Positions 45,146-56,593 of a stretch of 64,000 nt of DNA are shown piece by piece (the stretch's first letter is position 1; the number at the start of each line of letters is the position of its first letter). The translations under genes were made by a program, and so were the position numbers. This DNA is from Croceicoccus marinus (GTDB lineage Bacteria > Pseudomonadota > Alphaproteobacteria > Sphingomonadales > Sphingomonadaceae): assembly GCF_001661675.2 (NCBI RefSeq), contig NZ_CP019603.1, forward strand, positions 620,001 to 684,000, written 5' to 3'. Below the pieces are notes generated by a model. It was given only the letters and a program-made list of their open reading frames with translations. It did not search any database and was not told the DNA's origin.

Positions 45146-46272
45146 CGCACATCAGGACGACCCATGTCGGGTCCATGCCGCGCGGCGAGGAACTGACTCC
45201 CCTGCTGCTCGCCCGCGATGCCGGGAAAAGCTATGACGCCGAGGCGTTCGACCGCGTCGTCGCGAAGGCCGTGGAGGATGTCGTCGCCCTGCAGAAGGAA
45301 TGCGGCATCGACGTGGTCAGCGACGGCGAACTGGGCAAGGTCGGCTATTCGACCTACATGATCGAGCGTCTGTCGGGTTTCGGCGGGCACACCGACCGCA
45401 GGCCCGCCGCCGATCTTGCCGAAGTGCCCGGGCTGGCGAAGAAGCTGTCGGCGATCATGGGCAGCCAGGAATTCGTCCGCGCATCCTGCATCGGCCCGGT
45501 CGAGCTGGTGACGCTGCAGCCGCTGCACGACGACATCCGCCGCTTCCGCGCGGCGCTGGACAGACATGGCGCGGGGACGCAGGCGTTTCTGAATGCCGCA
45601 TCGCCGGGGCTGATCACCGCGTTCCAGGTCAACCGCCATTACCCGGATCACGAGAGCTATCTGGCCGCGCTGGTCGATGCCATGCGCGAGGAATACGAAA
45701 CGATCGTCGAGGCGGGCTTCCTGCTGCAGCTCGATTGCCCGGACCTCGCGATGAGCAGGCATACCGGCTATCAGGACTTGGACGAAGCGGCGTTCCTGAA
45801 AGTGGCCGAAGCCAATGTCGAGGCGCTGAACGCCGCGACCGCGAACATACCGCCCGAAAAGATGCGCATGCACGTCTGCTGGGGCAATTACGAGGGTCCG
45901 CACGATCACGACATCGCGCTGAAGAAAATCGTCGGCACCGTGCTGAAGGCGCGGCCCGCGACCATCCTGTTCGAAGGCGCCAACCCGCGGCACGAGCATG
46001 AATGGACCGTCTGGCGCGATATTAGCATTCCCGGCGACAAGGTGCTTGCCCCCGGCGTGATCGATACCTGTTCGAACTATGTCGAGCATCCCGAACTGAT
46101 CGCCCAGCGGATCGAGCGCTTCGCCGGGATCGTCGGGGCGGACCGGGTGATCGCCAGCACCGATTGCGGCTTCGGCACCTTTGCCGGTTATGGCAAGATC
46201 GACCCGCTGGTGACGCGCAAGAAGCTGATGGCGCTGCGCGAGGGCGCCGATCTGGCCGGAGCGCGCCTATGA
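45142..46272 (+). CDS. MetE C-terminal-domain-like (cobalamin-independent methionine synthase) methyltransferase
   Basis: A 376-residue protein of the MetE catalytic-domain family, lacking the N-terminal MetE half. It opens with RTTHVGSMPRGEEL, and DGELGKVGYSTYM follows. Zinc ligands appear as HVCWGNYEGPHDHD, a Glu in LFEGANPRHEHEW and the Cys in IASTDCGFGTF. Stand-alone proteins of this type transfer methyl groups to thiols or cleave thioethers; the substrates vary. Behind LigM, MetF and FolD it could pass aromatic-derived methyl groups to homocysteine, but methyl donor and acceptor are unproven. Start ATG 45142 overlaps the FolB-like stop. Confidence 0.8.
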   Translation: MTHIRTTHVGSMPRGEELTPLLLARDAGKSYDAEAFDRVVAKAVEDVVALQKECGIDVVSDGELGKVGYSTYMIERLSGFGGHTDRRPAADLAEVPGLAKKLSAIMGSQEFVRASCIGPVELVTLQPLHDDIRRFRAALDRHGAGTQAFLNAASPGLITAFQVNRHYPDHESYLAALVDAMREEYETIVEAGFLLQLDCPDLAMSRHTGYQDLDEAAFLKVAEANVEALNAATANIPPEKMRMHVCWGNYEGPHDHDIALKKIVGTVLKARPATILFEGANPRHEHEWTVWRDISIPGDKVLAPGVIDTCSNYVEHPELIAQRIERFAGIVGADRVIASTDCGFGTFAGYGKIDPLVTRKKLMALREGADLAGARL

Positions 46273-46658
46273 CCCCCGCCGAACGCATAATGATCGAACA
46301 TGAATGTGCCCGGCTGATCGCGCTCTACGCGAACCTCAACGACGAGGCGCGGTGGGAAGAAATCGCCGCTCTCTATGCCGAGGACGGATCGATGACGCGG
46401 CCGACCAGCCCGGACGAGCCGATCGTCGGCCGCGCCGCGATCCTGGCCGCGTTCAAGGCGCGGCCCGCGCGCAAGACCCGGCATCTGTGCAGCAATGTCG
46501 TGATCGACGTCCTGTCGCCCACCGAGGCGACCGGCGTCAGCGCGATGGCGCTGTTCACGCCCGACGGTCCGCCCAGGCTGGGGTCGTTCCACGACCGTTT
46601 CGTGTTGAAGGACGGACGCTGGCTCTTTGCGCGGCGGCGGGGCTCGCTTAGCTTCTGA
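46269..46658 (+). CDS. SnoaL-like/NTF2-fold protein
   Basis: A 129-residue protein with an NTF2-like fold: HECARLIALYANLNDEARWEEIAALY at the start, EPIVGRAAILAAFKAR in the middle and FHDRFVLKDGRWLFARRR at the end. Proteins of this size and pattern include ring-hydroxylating dioxygenase beta-subunit relatives and isomerases or dehydratases. No partner oxygenase is adjacent. It overlaps the MetE-like gene by 4 bases and is thus in the C1 operon. Function unknown; a small enzyme for an aromatic or C1 intermediate is possible. Confidence 0.7.
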   Translation: MTPAERIMIEHECARLIALYANLNDEARWEEIAALYAEDGSMTRPTSPDEPIVGRAAILAAFKARPARKTRHLCSNVVIDVLSPTEATGVSAMALFTPDGPPRLGSFHDRFVLKDGRWLFARRRGSLSF

Positions 46659-46662
46659 CGCC

Positions 46663-47412
46663 ATGACCCTTTCCTCGCCCAATCCCGTGAAGTCCGCGCT
46701 GCGCACGCTCGACGTGATCGAGTTCGTGGTCGCGTTCGGGCAGGGCGCGGCGGCAAAGGACATTGCCGCGGGGCTGGGCATTCCGGTGTCCAGCCTGTCC
46801 TATCTGCTCGCCACCTTGTGCGAGCGCGGCTATCTGCAGCGCGACGGGCGCCGCTATCTGCCGGGGCCCAGCCTTGAGCGGCTGCGCACGCCCAATGCCA
46901 GCCTGCCGCTGGAAGAGCGGGTCGCGCCTATCGTGCGCGCGATCACGGCGGAAATCGACGAGACGACCTCGTTCATGGTGCTGGACGGGTGGGAAGCGCG
47001 CATCGTCGCCACGGCGGCCAGCGCGCAGGCATTGCGCTATGCGATCGACCCGGGCGAGCGCAAGCCGCTCCACGTACTGGCGGGCGGCAAGGCGATCCTG
47101 GCCGCGTTGCCCGGCGATCGACTGGACAGCTACCTGGCCGAGACCGAGGGCCGCCGCGTGCAGGCGACGCCCAGGACCATCACCGGGGCGGACGCCCTGC
47201 GCGAGGATATCGCGATGGTGCAGCAGCGGGGCTTCTCGCTCGCGCTGGAGGAAAGCACGCCCGGCATTTGCAGCATCGGGCGCGGCGTGCGCCTGTCCGA
47301 CGGCCGGATCGGCGCGTTCGGCATCGCGGTCCCGACGATCCGCTATGGCGATGCGCTGCAAGCCCGCGCCCATTCCGCGCTGGTCAGGGCATGCGAAGCG
47401 CTGGAGGGCTGA
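46663..47412 (+). CDS. IclR-family transcriptional regulator
   Basis: A 249-residue IclR regulator. The helix-turn-helix (AAAKDIAAGLGIPVSSLSYL) lies at about 28-48, and the sensor domain shows LHVLAGGKAILAAL, and GFSLALEESTPGICSIGRGV. IclR proteins such as PcaR and PobR of other bacteria respond to aromatic acids. It closes the C1 operon, starting four bases after the SnoaL-like stop, and is convergent with ligI, whose stop is 15 bases away. Candidate targets are the ligM/metF divergent promoter; the effector is unknown. Confidence 0.85.
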   Translation: MTLSSPNPVKSALRTLDVIEFVVAFGQGAAAKDIAAGLGIPVSSLSYLLATLCERGYLQRDGRRYLPGPSLERLRTPNASLPLEERVAPIVRAITAEIDETTSFMVLDGWEARIVATAASAQALRYAIDPGERKPLHVLAGGKAILAALPGDRLDSYLAETEGRRVQATPRTITGADALREDIAMVQQRGFSLALEESTPGICSIGRGVRLSDGRIGAFGIAVPTIRYGDALQARAHSALVRACEALEG

Positions 47413-47426
47413 CCAGCGCCGCAGCG

Positions 47427-49390
<1,964 letters not shown>

Positions 49391-49398
<8 letters not shown>

Positions 49399-50065
49399 AT
49401 TTCAGCCCTTCCTTCTCAAGCCGCTCGCGCATCTTGTACATGTCGAGCCCCAGCACGCCTGAGGCCAGTTTCTCCCGCTTTTCCGCCTCGTTCGCTTCGC
49501 GGGCGCGGGCGGCTTCCAGCACTTCGGCCGCCTTTTCGCGGGGCACGCAGACCACGCCGTCGTCATCGGCCACGATCACGTCGCCCGCGTTCACCGCCGC
49601 ACCGGCGCAGACCACCGGCACATTGACGCTGCCCAGCGTGTTCTTGACCGTGCCCTGCGCAAAGACCGCCTTGGACCAGACGGGGAAGTTCATCTCGGTC
49701 AGATCCTTCACGTCGCGCACGCCCGCATCGATCACCAGCCCGCGGCAGCCGCGCGCCTGCGCGCTGGTGGCAAGCAGGTCGCCGAAATAGCCGTCCTCGC
49801 AAGGGGAGGTGGGGGCGAGCAGCAATATGTCGCTGTCCTGCAATTGTTCGATGGCGACATGCACCATCCAGTTGTCGCCCGGCGCTGCGCTGATCGTCAC
49901 CGCGCTGCCCGCGATGCGCGCGCCGGGATAGATCGGCCGCATGTAGCTGGCGAGAAGGCCCGTGCGGCCCTGCGCCTCGTGCACCGTGGCGACGCCGCAT
50001 TCGGCCAGCCCGTCGATGATGTCGCGCGCCGCGCGTTCGATGTTCTGGACCACAACTCCGGCCAT
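49391..50065 (-). CDS. ligK: 4-carboxy-4-hydroxy-2-oxoadipate aldolase / oxaloacetate decarboxylase LigK
   Basis: A 224-residue RraA-like class II aldolase. Typical stretches are [54 protein letters not shown] followed by AGVRD, which holds the Asp/Arg active-site pair, and [21 protein letters not shown]. It splits the last intermediate into pyruvate and oxaloacetate. The start at 50065 is preferred over the ATG at 50086 because AAGGAG (50072-50077, minus strand) sits six bases before it. First gene of the ligK-ligU-ligI operon, divergent from the LysR gene. Confidence 0.95.
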
Positions 50066-50158
50066 TACCTGCTCCTTCTTGGGCATTTGAGTGCACTTTG
50101 ATGCGCCACCTAAGCCCCGCCGCGCGCCAAAGAGAACGCGGAAGTGCTGGCGAAGCCA

Positions 50159-50172
50159 TTAGTTTTCGCTAA
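50159..50172 (+). promoter_or_regulatory. LysR-type box TTAG-N6-CTAA at the ligK/LysR divergent promoter
   Basis: TTAG at 50159-50162 and CTAA at 50169-50172 contain the T-N11-A pattern of LysR boxes and lie 11 bases before the LysR gene. The position suits autoregulation. The motif is short. Confidence 0.35.
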
Positions 50173-50182
50173 AGCTCGCACG

Positions 50183-51325
50183 ATGGACCTGTGGAGCCTG
50201 AACCTGCGGCACCTGTATGCCATGGCCAAGATCGTCGAGCTTGGCACGATCGCTGCGGCGGCGGGCAAGGTGAACCTGACCCAGCCCGCGATCACCCAGG
50301 CGATCGCCCGGCTTGAGGGGCAGCTGGGCGCCGCTCTGTTCGACCGCAAGCCGCAGGGGATGGCTCCGACCGAACCCGCGCTGCTGCTGGCCCCGCGGGT
50401 GGAGGCGGCGATGCGGCAGATCGGCAGTTCGCACGTGACGATGGCGCGGATGCGCGCACTGCTCGCGCTGGCTGATGCGGGCAGCTATACCGGCGCGGCG
50501 GAGGTTACCGGGCTTTCCATGCCCTCGCTGCACCGGGCGGTGGCGGACTTCTCGCTCGCCGCGCGGCGCAGGCTGGTCGAGCGGCGGGGCAGGACGCTGG
50601 TCTTTACCGAGGCGGGGCTGCGCACCGTGCGCGCGTTCCGGCTGGCCCGCGCCGAGCTGATGGCCGGATTGTCCGAGGTCGAGGCGCTGAAGGGCCGCGA
50701 GACGCGCGTCATCACCATCGGCGCGATGCCGCTGTCCCGCGCGCGCGTGCTGCCTGCCGCGGTCGTGCGCTTCGCCCGCTCGCACCCCCGCATCCGCGTG
50801 GCCATCGTCGAGGGATCGCGCAGCGAGCTGATCGAGCCGCTGCGCGACGGGCTGATCGATTTCACATTGGGCGCGCTGCGCGATCCGCTTCTGGAGCCCG
50901 ACCTTGTGCAGGAACCTTTGTTCGAGGACCGGCCGCAGGTCTTCGCCCGCACCGGCCATCCGCTGGAAGGCACCGCGCCGGACCTGGCCGCGCTGGCAGA
51001 ATATGAATTCCTGCTGCCGCCGCCCGGCACTCCGCTGCGCGACGTGTGGGACGAGCAATATCGCCAGGCTGGCCTGCCGCCGCCGCGTGTCACGCTGGAG
51101 ACCGGATCGGTGATGATGATCCGCCAGATCCTGATCGAGACCGACCGGCTGACCGTGCTGTCGCCCGACCAGCTGATGGCGGAGATCGCGGCGGGGATGA
51201 TCGCGCCGATCGCCACGCCCGATGCCGGGCCGGTGCGCACCATCGGCATCACCACGCGCGCCGACTGGCACATGACCAGCGCGCAGCAGGCGTTCCTGAG
51301 CAGCCTGCGCGAACTGGCGGAATAG
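50183..51325 (+). CDS. LysR-family regulator with two tandem helix-turn-helix domains (LigR-like position)
   Basis: A 380-residue regulator, about 70-80 residues longer than common LysR proteins. Residues 7-64 are a normal LysR winged helix (LRHLYAMAKIVELGTIAAAA, then NLTQPAITQAIARLEGQLGA). Residues 88-148 repeat the pattern: ARMRALLALADAGSYTGAAE, LSMPSLHRAVADFSL and RRGRTLVFTEAG. The effector domain follows from about 175 (RVITIGAMPLSRARVLPAAV). It sits between the divergent ligKUI operon and the downstream ligJABC operon, like LigR of SYK-6, so it probably activates both in response to protocatechuate or gallate (inference). Start ATG 50183. Confidence 0.85.
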   Translation: MDLWSLNLRHLYAMAKIVELGTIAAAAGKVNLTQPAITQAIARLEGQLGAALFDRKPQGMAPTEPALLLAPRVEAAMRQIGSSHVTMARMRALLALADAGSYTGAAEVTGLSMPSLHRAVADFSLAARRRLVERRGRTLVFTEAGLRTVRAFRLARAELMAGLSEVEALKGRETRVITIGAMPLSRARVLPAAVVRFARSHPRIRVAIVEGSRSELIEPLRDGLIDFTLGALRDPLLEPDLVQEPLFEDRPQVFARTGHPLEGTAPDLAALAEYEFLLPPPGTPLRDVWDEQYRQAGLPPPRVTLETGSVMMIRQILIETDRLTVLSPDQLMAEIAAGMIAPIATPDAGPVRTIGITTRADWHMTSAQQAFLSSLRELAE

Positions 51326-51337
51326 GCATCACCAGGC

Positions 51338-51375
51338 GCGATAAGGATTAGCCTGACCTTATCGCCTTGTCAGGC
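51338..51375 (+). promoter_or_regulatory. Two interlocked perfect inverted repeats before the ligJABC operon
   Basis: Repeat 1: GCGATAAGG (51338-51346) and CCTTATCGC (51357-51365). Repeat 2: GCCTGAC (51351-51357) and GTCAGGC (51369-51375). Each contains an arm of the other in its loop, so as RNA the hairpins exclude each other or form a pseudoknot; as DNA they could be regulator sites. They fill the 81-base gap between the LysR gene and the next start. Confidence 0.65.
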
Positions 51376-51406
51376 TTTCCATTGGCGAGGCATTGTCCCG
51401 CTGGCC

Positions 51407-52255
51407 ATGCTCTGCCCCGTGACTGATCCAGCGAATCCATCGATCGGCCTTATCGGCTATGGCGAGGCGGGGCACACATTCGCCAGCTCCGCCGGCTGGG
51501 AGGGCAGGGCGGCTGCGTTCGACATCGATGCCGCGCGCCGGGCGGTGATGGAATCCGATGGGGTCGTGCCCTGCGCCGATGCCGCCGCCGCGTTGGAATC
51601 CGCCGGACTGGTGCTTTCGCTGGTCACTGCCGATGCGGCGCTGAAAGCGGCGCGGGACGCCGCGCCTGTCCTGCGGCAAGGCGCGCTGTTCTGCGACATG
51701 AATTCGGTCGCGCCCGGCACCAAGCGCGCCGCCGCCGAGGCGGTGCATGGCGCTGGCGGGCGCTATGTCGACGTGGCGGTGCTGGCCCCGGTCAATCCCG
51801 CGCGGCTGCGCGTGCCCTTACTGCTGGCGGGTCCCGCCGCCGATGAGGCCGCCGCTGCGCTGGCCGCCGCCGGTTTCGCCAATCTGCGCGTCGTGGGTGA
51901 GCAGGTAGGCCGTGCCTCTGCGATCAAGATGATCCGCTCGGTCATGGTCAAGGGGGTCGAGGCGCTGACGGCCGAGATGATGATCGCCGCCGAAGCGGCA
52001 GGCGTCACCGACGAGGTGCTCGCCTCGCTCGACGCGAGCGACAGGTCGGACCCGTGGGCCGCCCGCGCGGCCTATAATGTCGAGCGCATGACCACGCATG
52101 GGCTGCGCCGCGCCGCCGAAATGGAAGAAGTCGCGCGCACCCTGGCAGAGCTTGGCGTCGAGCCGGCGATGACCAGCGGGACGATCGACCGCCAGCGCCA
52201 GATGGCCGGCCGCGCCGCGGACTGGCGGGATTTGAGGAAGGGAGAGGCCGAGTGA
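51407..52255 (+). CDS. NAD(P)-dependent oxidoreductase, 3-hydroxyisobutyrate dehydrogenase-like with DUF1932 domain
   Basis: A 282-residue protein. The Rossmann start is IGLIGYGEAGHTFASSAGW; the middle CDMNSVAPGTKRAAAEAV resembles the substrate-binding DxNSxxP of 6-phosphogluconate/hydroxyisobutyrate dehydrogenases; the C-terminus (VGRASAIKMIRSVMVKGVEAL, with the conserved Lys) is the DUF1932-type helical domain. It is the first gene of the ligJ-ligA-ligB-ligC operon and overlaps ligJ by 4 bases, yet has no step in the known 4,5-cleavage route. It may reduce or oxidise a side product of the ring-cleavage pathway. Start ATG 51407; GTG 51419 is an alternative. Confidence 0.75.
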   Translation: MLCPVTDPANPSIGLIGYGEAGHTFASSAGWEGRAAAFDIDAARRAVMESDGVVPCADAAAALESAGLVLSLVTADAALKAARDAAPVLRQGALFCDMNSVAPGTKRAAAEAVHGAGGRYVDVAVLAPVNPARLRVPLLLAGPAADEAAAALAAAGFANLRVVGEQVGRASAIKMIRSVMVKGVEALTAEMMIAAEAAGVTDEVLASLDASDRSDPWAARAAYNVERMTTHGLRRAAEMEEVARTLAELGVEPAMTSGTIDRQRQMAGRAADWRDLRKGEAE

Positions 52256-53273
52256 GCCTGATCATCGATTGCCATGGCCATTACACCGTGCTGCCCAAGG
52301 GCCACGACCAGTGGCGCGAGGAGCAGAAGGCGGCGTTCAGGGAAGGCCGCGAACCGCCCCCCTATCCCGAGATTTCGGACGACGAGATCCGCCAGACGAT
52401 CGAGGACAACCAGCTTCGCCTGATCCAGGAGCGCGGGGCGGATTTGACCATATTCTCTCCGCGCGCGTCGGCGATGGCGCATCACATCGGCGACCAGAAA
52501 GTCTCCGCCGAATGGGCGCGGCACTGCAACAATCTGATCCACCGCGTCACGAAGCTGTTTCCCGAGACCTTCGTCGGCGTGTGCATGCTGCCGCAGAGCC
52601 CCAAGGCGGATCTGGCCGCCAGCGTCACCGAACTGCGCCGCTGCGTCGAGGATCTGGGCTTCATCGGCTGCAACCTGAACCCCGATCCGGGCGGCGGGCA
52701 TTTCGAGCATCCGGCGCTGACCGACGAGTACTGGTTCCCGCTGTACGAGGCGATGGAGGAGCTGGACGTGCCCGCCATGATCCACGTGTCGGGCAGCTGC
52801 AATCCGGCGATGCATGCGACCGGCGGCTTCTATCTTGCCGCCGATACGGTCGCCTTCATGCAGCTGATGGAGGGCGACCTGTTCAGCCGCTTTCCGAAGC
52901 TGCGCTTCATCATCCCGCATGGCGGCGGGGCGGTGCCCTATCACTGGGGGCGCTACCGCGGGCTTGCCGACATGCTGAAGAAGCCCAGCCTGGACGAGTA
53001 CATCATGAACAACGTGTTCTTCGACACCTGCGTCTATCACCAGCCGGGCATCGATCTGCTGGCCGACGTGATCGACAACAAGAACATCCTGTTCGGCAGC
53101 GAGATGGTGGGCGCGGTGCGCGGCATCGATCCGCAGACCGGCCATTATTTCGACGACACCAAGCGTTACGTCGACGCGCTGGACATTCCGGATGCCGAAC
53201 GCGCCGCCATTTTCGAAGGCAATGCGCGTAAGGTCTTCCCGCGCCTCGACGCCATATTGAAGGAGCGCGGATT

Positions 53274-53277
<4 letters not shown>
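52252..53277 (+). CDS. ligJ: 4-oxalomesaconate hydratase LigJ
   Basis: A 341-residue amidohydrolase-2 family enzyme, the same length as SYK-6 LigJ. It opens with IIDCHGHYTVLPKGHDQWR, carrying the HxH zinc site, and continues with FSPRASAMAHHIG, NLNPDPGGGHFEHPALTDEY, MIHVSGSCNPAMHATGGFY, FIIPHGGGAVPYHWGRYRG and ILFGSEMVGAVRGID. It hydrates 4-oxalomesaconate to 4-carboxy-4-hydroxy-2-oxoadipate. GTG 52252 overlaps the stop of the preceding oxidoreductase, and its stop overlaps the GTG of ligA. Despite the name it belongs to the metal-dependent hydrolase fold. Confidence 0.96.
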
Positions 53278-54580
<1,303 letters not shown>

Positions 54581-54620
54581 ACGCCGTTCGCACGAGACAT
54601 CAATTTCAGGAGGATATCCC

Positions 54621-55580
54621 ATGAAAATCGCACTGGCCGGTGCCGGCGCCTTTGGCGAAAAGCACCTCGACGGGCTGAAGAACATCGAAGGGGTGGAAAT
54701 CGCCTCGGTCATATCGCGCCGCGCGGAACAGGCGGCGGATGTGGCGAAGAAATACGGCGCGCCCCATTCGGGCACCGAGCTTTCCGAAGCGCTGGCGCTG
54801 CCCGATGTCGACGCGGTGATCCTGTGCACCCCCACGCAGATGCATGCCGAACAGGCAATCGCCTGCATGGATGCGGGCAAGCACGTACAGGTCGAAATCC
54901 CGCTGGCCGACAGCTGGGAGGACGCGCAGGCGGTAGAGGCGAAGGCGAAGGAGACTGGCCTGGTCTGCATGGTCGGCCACACCCGCCGCTTCAATCCGTC
55001 GCACCAGTGGGTCAAGAACCGCATCGACGCGGGCGAATTCAATATCCAGGCGATGGATATCGAGACGTTCTTCTTCCGCCGCAAGAACATGAACGCCAAG
55101 GGCGAGCCGCGCAGCTGGACCGACCATCTGCTGTGGCATCATTCGGCGCATTCGATCGACATCTTCCAGTACATGACCGGCGCCAAGGTCGTTGCCGCCA
55201 ATGCGCTGCAGGGGCCGAAGAACACCGATCTTGGCATCGCGATGGACATGTCGATCCAGATGAAGACCGACAAGGGTCAGATCCTGACGCTGGCGCTGTC
55301 GTTCAACAATGACGGGCCGCTGGGCACCTTCTTCCGCTATATCGGCGACACCGGCACCTATATCGCGCGCTATGACGATCTGGTCACGGGGCGCGAGGAG
55401 CCGATCGACGTGTCGAAGGTCGATGTCTCGATGAACGGCATCGAGTTGCAGGACCGCGAATTCGTCGCCGCCATAACCGAGGGGCGGCAGCCCAACAGCT
55501 CGGTCTCGGACGTGCTGGATTGCTACCGCGTGATCGGGGAACTGGCGCAGAGCCTGGAAGCGCAGGACGGGTGGTCCTGA
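54621..55580 (+). CDS. ligC: 4-carboxy-2-hydroxymuconate-6-semialdehyde dehydrogenase LigC
   Basis: A 319-residue Gfo/Idh/MocA-fold dehydrogenase (315 in SYK-6). The Rossmann loop is IALAGAGAFGEKHLDGLKNI; DAVILCTPTQMHAEQAIACM, VQVEIPLADSWEDAQAVE, VGHTRRFNPSHQWVKNRI and LLWHHSAHSIDIFQYMTGAK follow. It oxidises the ring-cleavage product, through its hemiacetal, to 2-pyrone-4,6-dicarboxylate using NADP. A strong AGGAGGA at 54608-54614 precedes the ATG, the best ribosome site of the operon; it follows the only gap (40 bases) between lig genes. Its stop overlaps the aldo-keto reductase gene. Confidence 0.96.
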   Translation: MKIALAGAGAFGEKHLDGLKNIEGVEIASVISRRAEQAADVAKKYGAPHSGTELSEALALPDVDAVILCTPTQMHAEQAIACMDAGKHVQVEIPLADSWEDAQAVEAKAKETGLVCMVGHTRRFNPSHQWVKNRIDAGEFNIQAMDIETFFFRRKNMNAKGEPRSWTDHLLWHHSAHSIDIFQYMTGAKVVAANALQGPKNTDLGIAMDMSIQMKTDKGQILTLALSFNNDGPLGTFFRYIGDTGTYIARYDDLVTGREEPIDVSKVDVSMNGIELQDREFVAAITEGRQPNSSVSDVLDCYRVIGELAQSLEAQDGWS

Positions 55581-56563
55581 TGCGGCGGACGCTGGCCGGA
55601 CGCAATGTGAATGCCATCGGGCTGGGCTGCATGAACGTGGCGTGGGGCTATGGCAATGCGCCCGCGCGCGAGGATGCGGTGCGCCTGTTCCGGCAGGCGC
55701 TGGACCTTGGATACGATCATTTCGACACCGCCAACATCTATGGCAAGGGCGTGTCCGAGGAAATCCTGGGCGAGGCGATCATGGACCGGCGGGACGAGTT
55801 CCTGCTGGCGACCAAGACCGGGATCATCGTCGACGGCCCGCGCCGCGGCATCGATTGCAGCCCCGAGGCGATGATGCAATCGATCGAGGACAGCCTGAAG
55901 CGGTTGAAGACCGATCACATCGATCTGTTCTACATGCACCGCTTCGATCCCAAGGTGCCGGTCGCGGACAGCGTGGGCGCGCTGGCCGATGCCATCAAGG
56001 CGGGCAAGATCGGTGCCTATGGCGTGTCCGAATGGAGCAGCGCGCATATCCGCGAGGCGCATGGCGTGCATCCGATGGCGGCTGTGCAGACGGAATATTC
56101 GCCCTGGACCCGCAATGTCGAACTGGGCGTGCTGGATACGACGCGCGAGCTTGGCATTTCGCTGGTCGCGTTCTCGCCCACCGCGCGCGGCGCGCTGGCA
56201 GGTGCGCTGGACGATCCGCTGGTGCTGGAAGACAGTGATTTGCGCGCCGGCCACCCGCGCTTCAGCAAGGAGAACTGGCCGCGCAACATCAGGCTAATCC
56301 GCGAGTTCAACGCGCTCGCGGCAGAGGCCGGGGTGACGCCCGCGCAATTGTCGCTGGCCTGGGTGCTGTCGCGCGGCGATCATCTGCACGCGATCCCCGG
56401 CACCACCAGCGAAGCGCACATGGCCGAGAATTTTGCCGCCGCGAGCATGTCTGTCCCCGGCGATGTGCTGGAGGGGGTTGGGCAGATCGTGAACCACCAG
56501 ACCGTATCGGGCCACCGCTATCCCGAGGTGATGCGCGGGACGATCGACACCGAGGATTTCTGA
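55580..56563 (+). CDS. Aldo/keto reductase
   Basis: A 327-residue aldo-keto reductase with the barrel motifs AIGLGCMNVAWGYGNAP, FDTANIYGKGVSEEILGEAI (Asp and Tyr of the tetrad), FLLATKTGI (Lys) and IDLFYMHRFDPKVPVADSV (His). GAYGVSEWSS and ITHE-like C-terminal motifs are those of the YakC/IolS group. ATG 55580 shares a base with the ligC stop, so it ends the lig operon. It is not one of the classical seven steps; it could reduce aromatic aldehydes such as vanillin or protocatechualdehyde, or detoxify the semialdehyde (inference). Confidence 0.85.
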   Translation: MRRTLAGRNVNAIGLGCMNVAWGYGNAPAREDAVRLFRQALDLGYDHFDTANIYGKGVSEEILGEAIMDRRDEFLLATKTGIIVDGPRRGIDCSPEAMMQSIEDSLKRLKTDHIDLFYMHRFDPKVPVADSVGALADAIKAGKIGAYGVSEWSSAHIREAHGVHPMAAVQTEYSPWTRNVELGVLDTTRELGISLVAFSPTARGALAGALDDPLVLEDSDLRAGHPRFSKENWPRNIRLIREFNALAAEAGVTPAQLSLAWVLSRGDHLHAIPGTTSEAHMAENFAAASMSVPGDVLEGVGQIVNHQTVSGHRYPEVMRGTIDTEDF

Positions 56564-56593
56564 CCCCGGCGCCGTATCTTCCCGCCTTTCGCC

